This document shows positions 62,362 to 64,000 of a stretch of 64,000 bases of DNA, piece after piece. A program made the position numbers and the translations under genes. The notes under the pieces were generated by a model. The model was given only the letters and a program-made list of their open reading frames with translations. It was not told where the DNA came from and did not search any database. The DNA is from Ceratodon purpureus (Eukaryota > Streptophyta > Bryopsida > Pseudoditrichales > Ditrichaceae): positions 7,011,909-7,075,908 of the forward strand of contig CM026427.1 of NCBI GenBank assembly GCA_014871385.1. Direction: 5' to 3'. Position 1 is the first letter of the stretch. The number at the start of each line of letters is the position of its first letter.

Positions 62362-64000
62362 TCACCTCGGATCCGAGGACACACCCTGCGGGGACGCACA
62401 GTTTCACAAAAAAAAAGAAAACACTGTGGAACCGCAAGCCTCCAAGTGAGGCTTGCACAAACAAAAAACTAAACAGCAAGTCCTTGCCTGCATCAGCAGG
62501 TACTTTCTCTCGTGCTCACAGGTCAAGCGTATAGCTCAGTCTCACCAAAAAAAAAAAAGACAAGAGTCTCCAGCACTGGGCTGGAGATCATTGCTCAATA
62601 AAAGTGAATTGAGATGAGGGCAAAGGGGCACCCCTCGGATCCGAGGCATGGGTCCGGGGTGCCTCCTAACCTCACTTTTCCCATGCACATACTCAAAAAC
62701 AGCAAGCCTCCACGTGAGGCTTGCACAAACAAGAAAATTAAACAGCAAGTAATCAGATTGAAATCAACAAGCTGAATCCAACTAACCTCAAAGGTCAAGC
62801 ACAAGCTCCGCAAAACGAACATGGAAATTAACACAAAGCCTTCCCATGCATCCAGCAAGCTGTAACAACAGCGACGCAAAACCAACGAAGAAGCGACTCA
62901 AACACAAAGCCCAGGAAGATATCCACGAAGTGCAAATCAGGGAATATTTAGAATATTCTCACCTCGGATCCGAGGACACACCCTGCGGGTACGCACAGTT
63001 TCGCAAAAAAAATAAAATACTCTGAAACCGCAAGCCTCCAAGTGAGGCTTGCACGTACAAAAAGCTATCAAGTACTTGAATATGAACCATAGCCATACGG
63101 TATCTTGGTCAAAACTTTGCACAGATACGCATTTGAGTTAAATCACCAATCTAATATTCACATAACTGAACTAACAATATACATAGATGTCAAAAATAGA
63201 GAACCTGATCTGACAAACAAAAGTGCTTCATCAGGAAGGCAAATCCAGCAAACTACACAATAAAAAATAAAATAGAAATTAAATCGGAATGAAGGAAGCA
63301 AGAGGGATACCATCGAAGAAGCCAACTCAAAAGTCAAGAGCAAAAGAGCTCACACTAACTGGGTAAAAAACAGAGAATGCTGCCTGCATGTAGCAGGTAG
63401 CACCTGACATACATGATCGCAGGAGCTCGATCAGAGCTCGTCCGTAGCTCACAAGTGAAAACAAAGTAAAAAATGCCGTGACTCCAGCTCTACTCGACTC
63501 GAGCTTAGAAAATAAAATTTAATCAATTTAAAACTCCAGCATGAAGCTGGAGCTCAAGGGTGCAAAAAAGCAAAGCAAATTGCTCAGGCCGGGGCACCCC
63601 TCGGATCCGAGGTATGGACCAGGGGTGCTACCAAACCTCACTTTTTTAAGATACTTGACAAATTTATCAAAACATTACATACACTACAAGTCCAAGATGC
63701 ATCAAACCACTAAGCAACAGGCACCGCTCGAACTAAGCAATTAAACTAAAAAATAATTGAGACTCCAGCACGAAGCTGGAGCTCAAGGTCAGAAAAAAGC
63801 GAAGTAGATTGCTTAGGTCAAGGCACCCCTCGGATCCGAGGGATGGTCCAGGGGTGCCGAGGTCGTTCACGTTTTTTGGAACAGTGTGAGAGAACTTGGA
63901 AGTCTTGGTGAGAGGCATAGACAAAAAAAAAAAAAAAACGAGGAAAATGCTCCCTGCTTCAGCATGCAGCAGTTGACATTCATGATCGGAGGAGCTCGAC
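62362..64000. repeat. Array of repeated hairpin modules, running off the window
   Basis: Several perfect inverted repeats recur in fixed pairs. CCTCGGATCCGAGG (62365 and 62962) is followed 68-69 bp later by GCAAGCCTC-loop-GAGGCTTGC (62434 and 63030, and alone at 62702). CTCCAGC-loop-GCTGGAG (62568, 63534, 63763) is followed 59-60 bp later by a GCACCCCT-loop-AGGGGTGC hairpin (62627, 63594, 63822) that again contains CCTCGGATCCGAGG. A third type, CCTGC-loop-GCAGG (62488, 63383, and a variant at about 63950), is interspersed. Loops and spacers differ while stems are kept. No coding frame is credible here. Confidence 0.8.

Noticed and set aside
62080..64000. CRISPR-like array
   Set aside because: The repeats are different palindromes with irregular spacers in plant nuclear DNA and with no cas genes.

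Overview
The window is nuclear DNA of a green plant. It has many short GT-AG introns, plant-type families (a B3 protein, a CYP71-clan-like P450, a BTB protein of land-plant type), Arabidopsis-type telomere-like motifs (CCCTAAA) and an AT-rich background full of repeats. A plastid-type Hsp33 and a family of methyltransferase-like genes make me favour a non-seed land plant (bryophyte, lycophyte or fern). That is inference; no marker fixes the species.

Layout. 0-6.5 kb: AT-rich repeats, a minisatellite-like array broken by two retroposons, LINE tails and a (TA)n tract. 6.8-7.4 kb: a small B3-domain gene (minus). 8.6-13.2 kb: an 11-exon gene for an organellar Hsp33 chaperone (minus), whose exons I could join in frame from transit peptide to stop. 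15.6-17.5 kb: a three-exon cytochrome P450 (minus). 19.4-21.0 kb: a two-exon carbon-nitrogen hydrolase (plus). 22.2-23.4 kb: a MITE beside a broken biotin carboxyl carrier protein (BCCP) gene. 24.7-28.7 kb: a hAT transposase with two in-frame stops (minus). 29.5-32.2 kb and 59.2-61.9 kb: two decayed, intron-containing copies of one gene with a coiled coil followed by a beta-class DNA-methyltransferase-like fold, on opposite strands. 40.2-46.8 kb: a complete 6.55-kb DNA transposon. 53.8-55.4 kb: a two-exon BTB gene. 62.4-64 kb: an array of repeated hairpins that runs off the window.

The main discovery is the element at 40219-46772. It has a perfect 8-bp target duplication (ACAAATTT) and inverted ends of the form CYC, then twelve G, then CACT. 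It carries a large broken transposase-like gene and an F-box-like reading frame. A 645-bp insertion at 30791-31435, inside methyltransferase-like copy 1, shares both ends of this element and has its own 8-bp duplication (GAAATTGG), so it is a non-autonomous relative. Within the large element's gene, a segment of about 0.88 kb is inverted between 25-bp inverted repeats.

The genes that look intact (B3, Hsp33, P450, hydrolase, BTB) have unrelated roles and show no sign of acting as a pathway. The rest of the window is mobile or decayed sequence. Exon joins are deduced from splice consensus, frame and family resemblance, not from transcripts.
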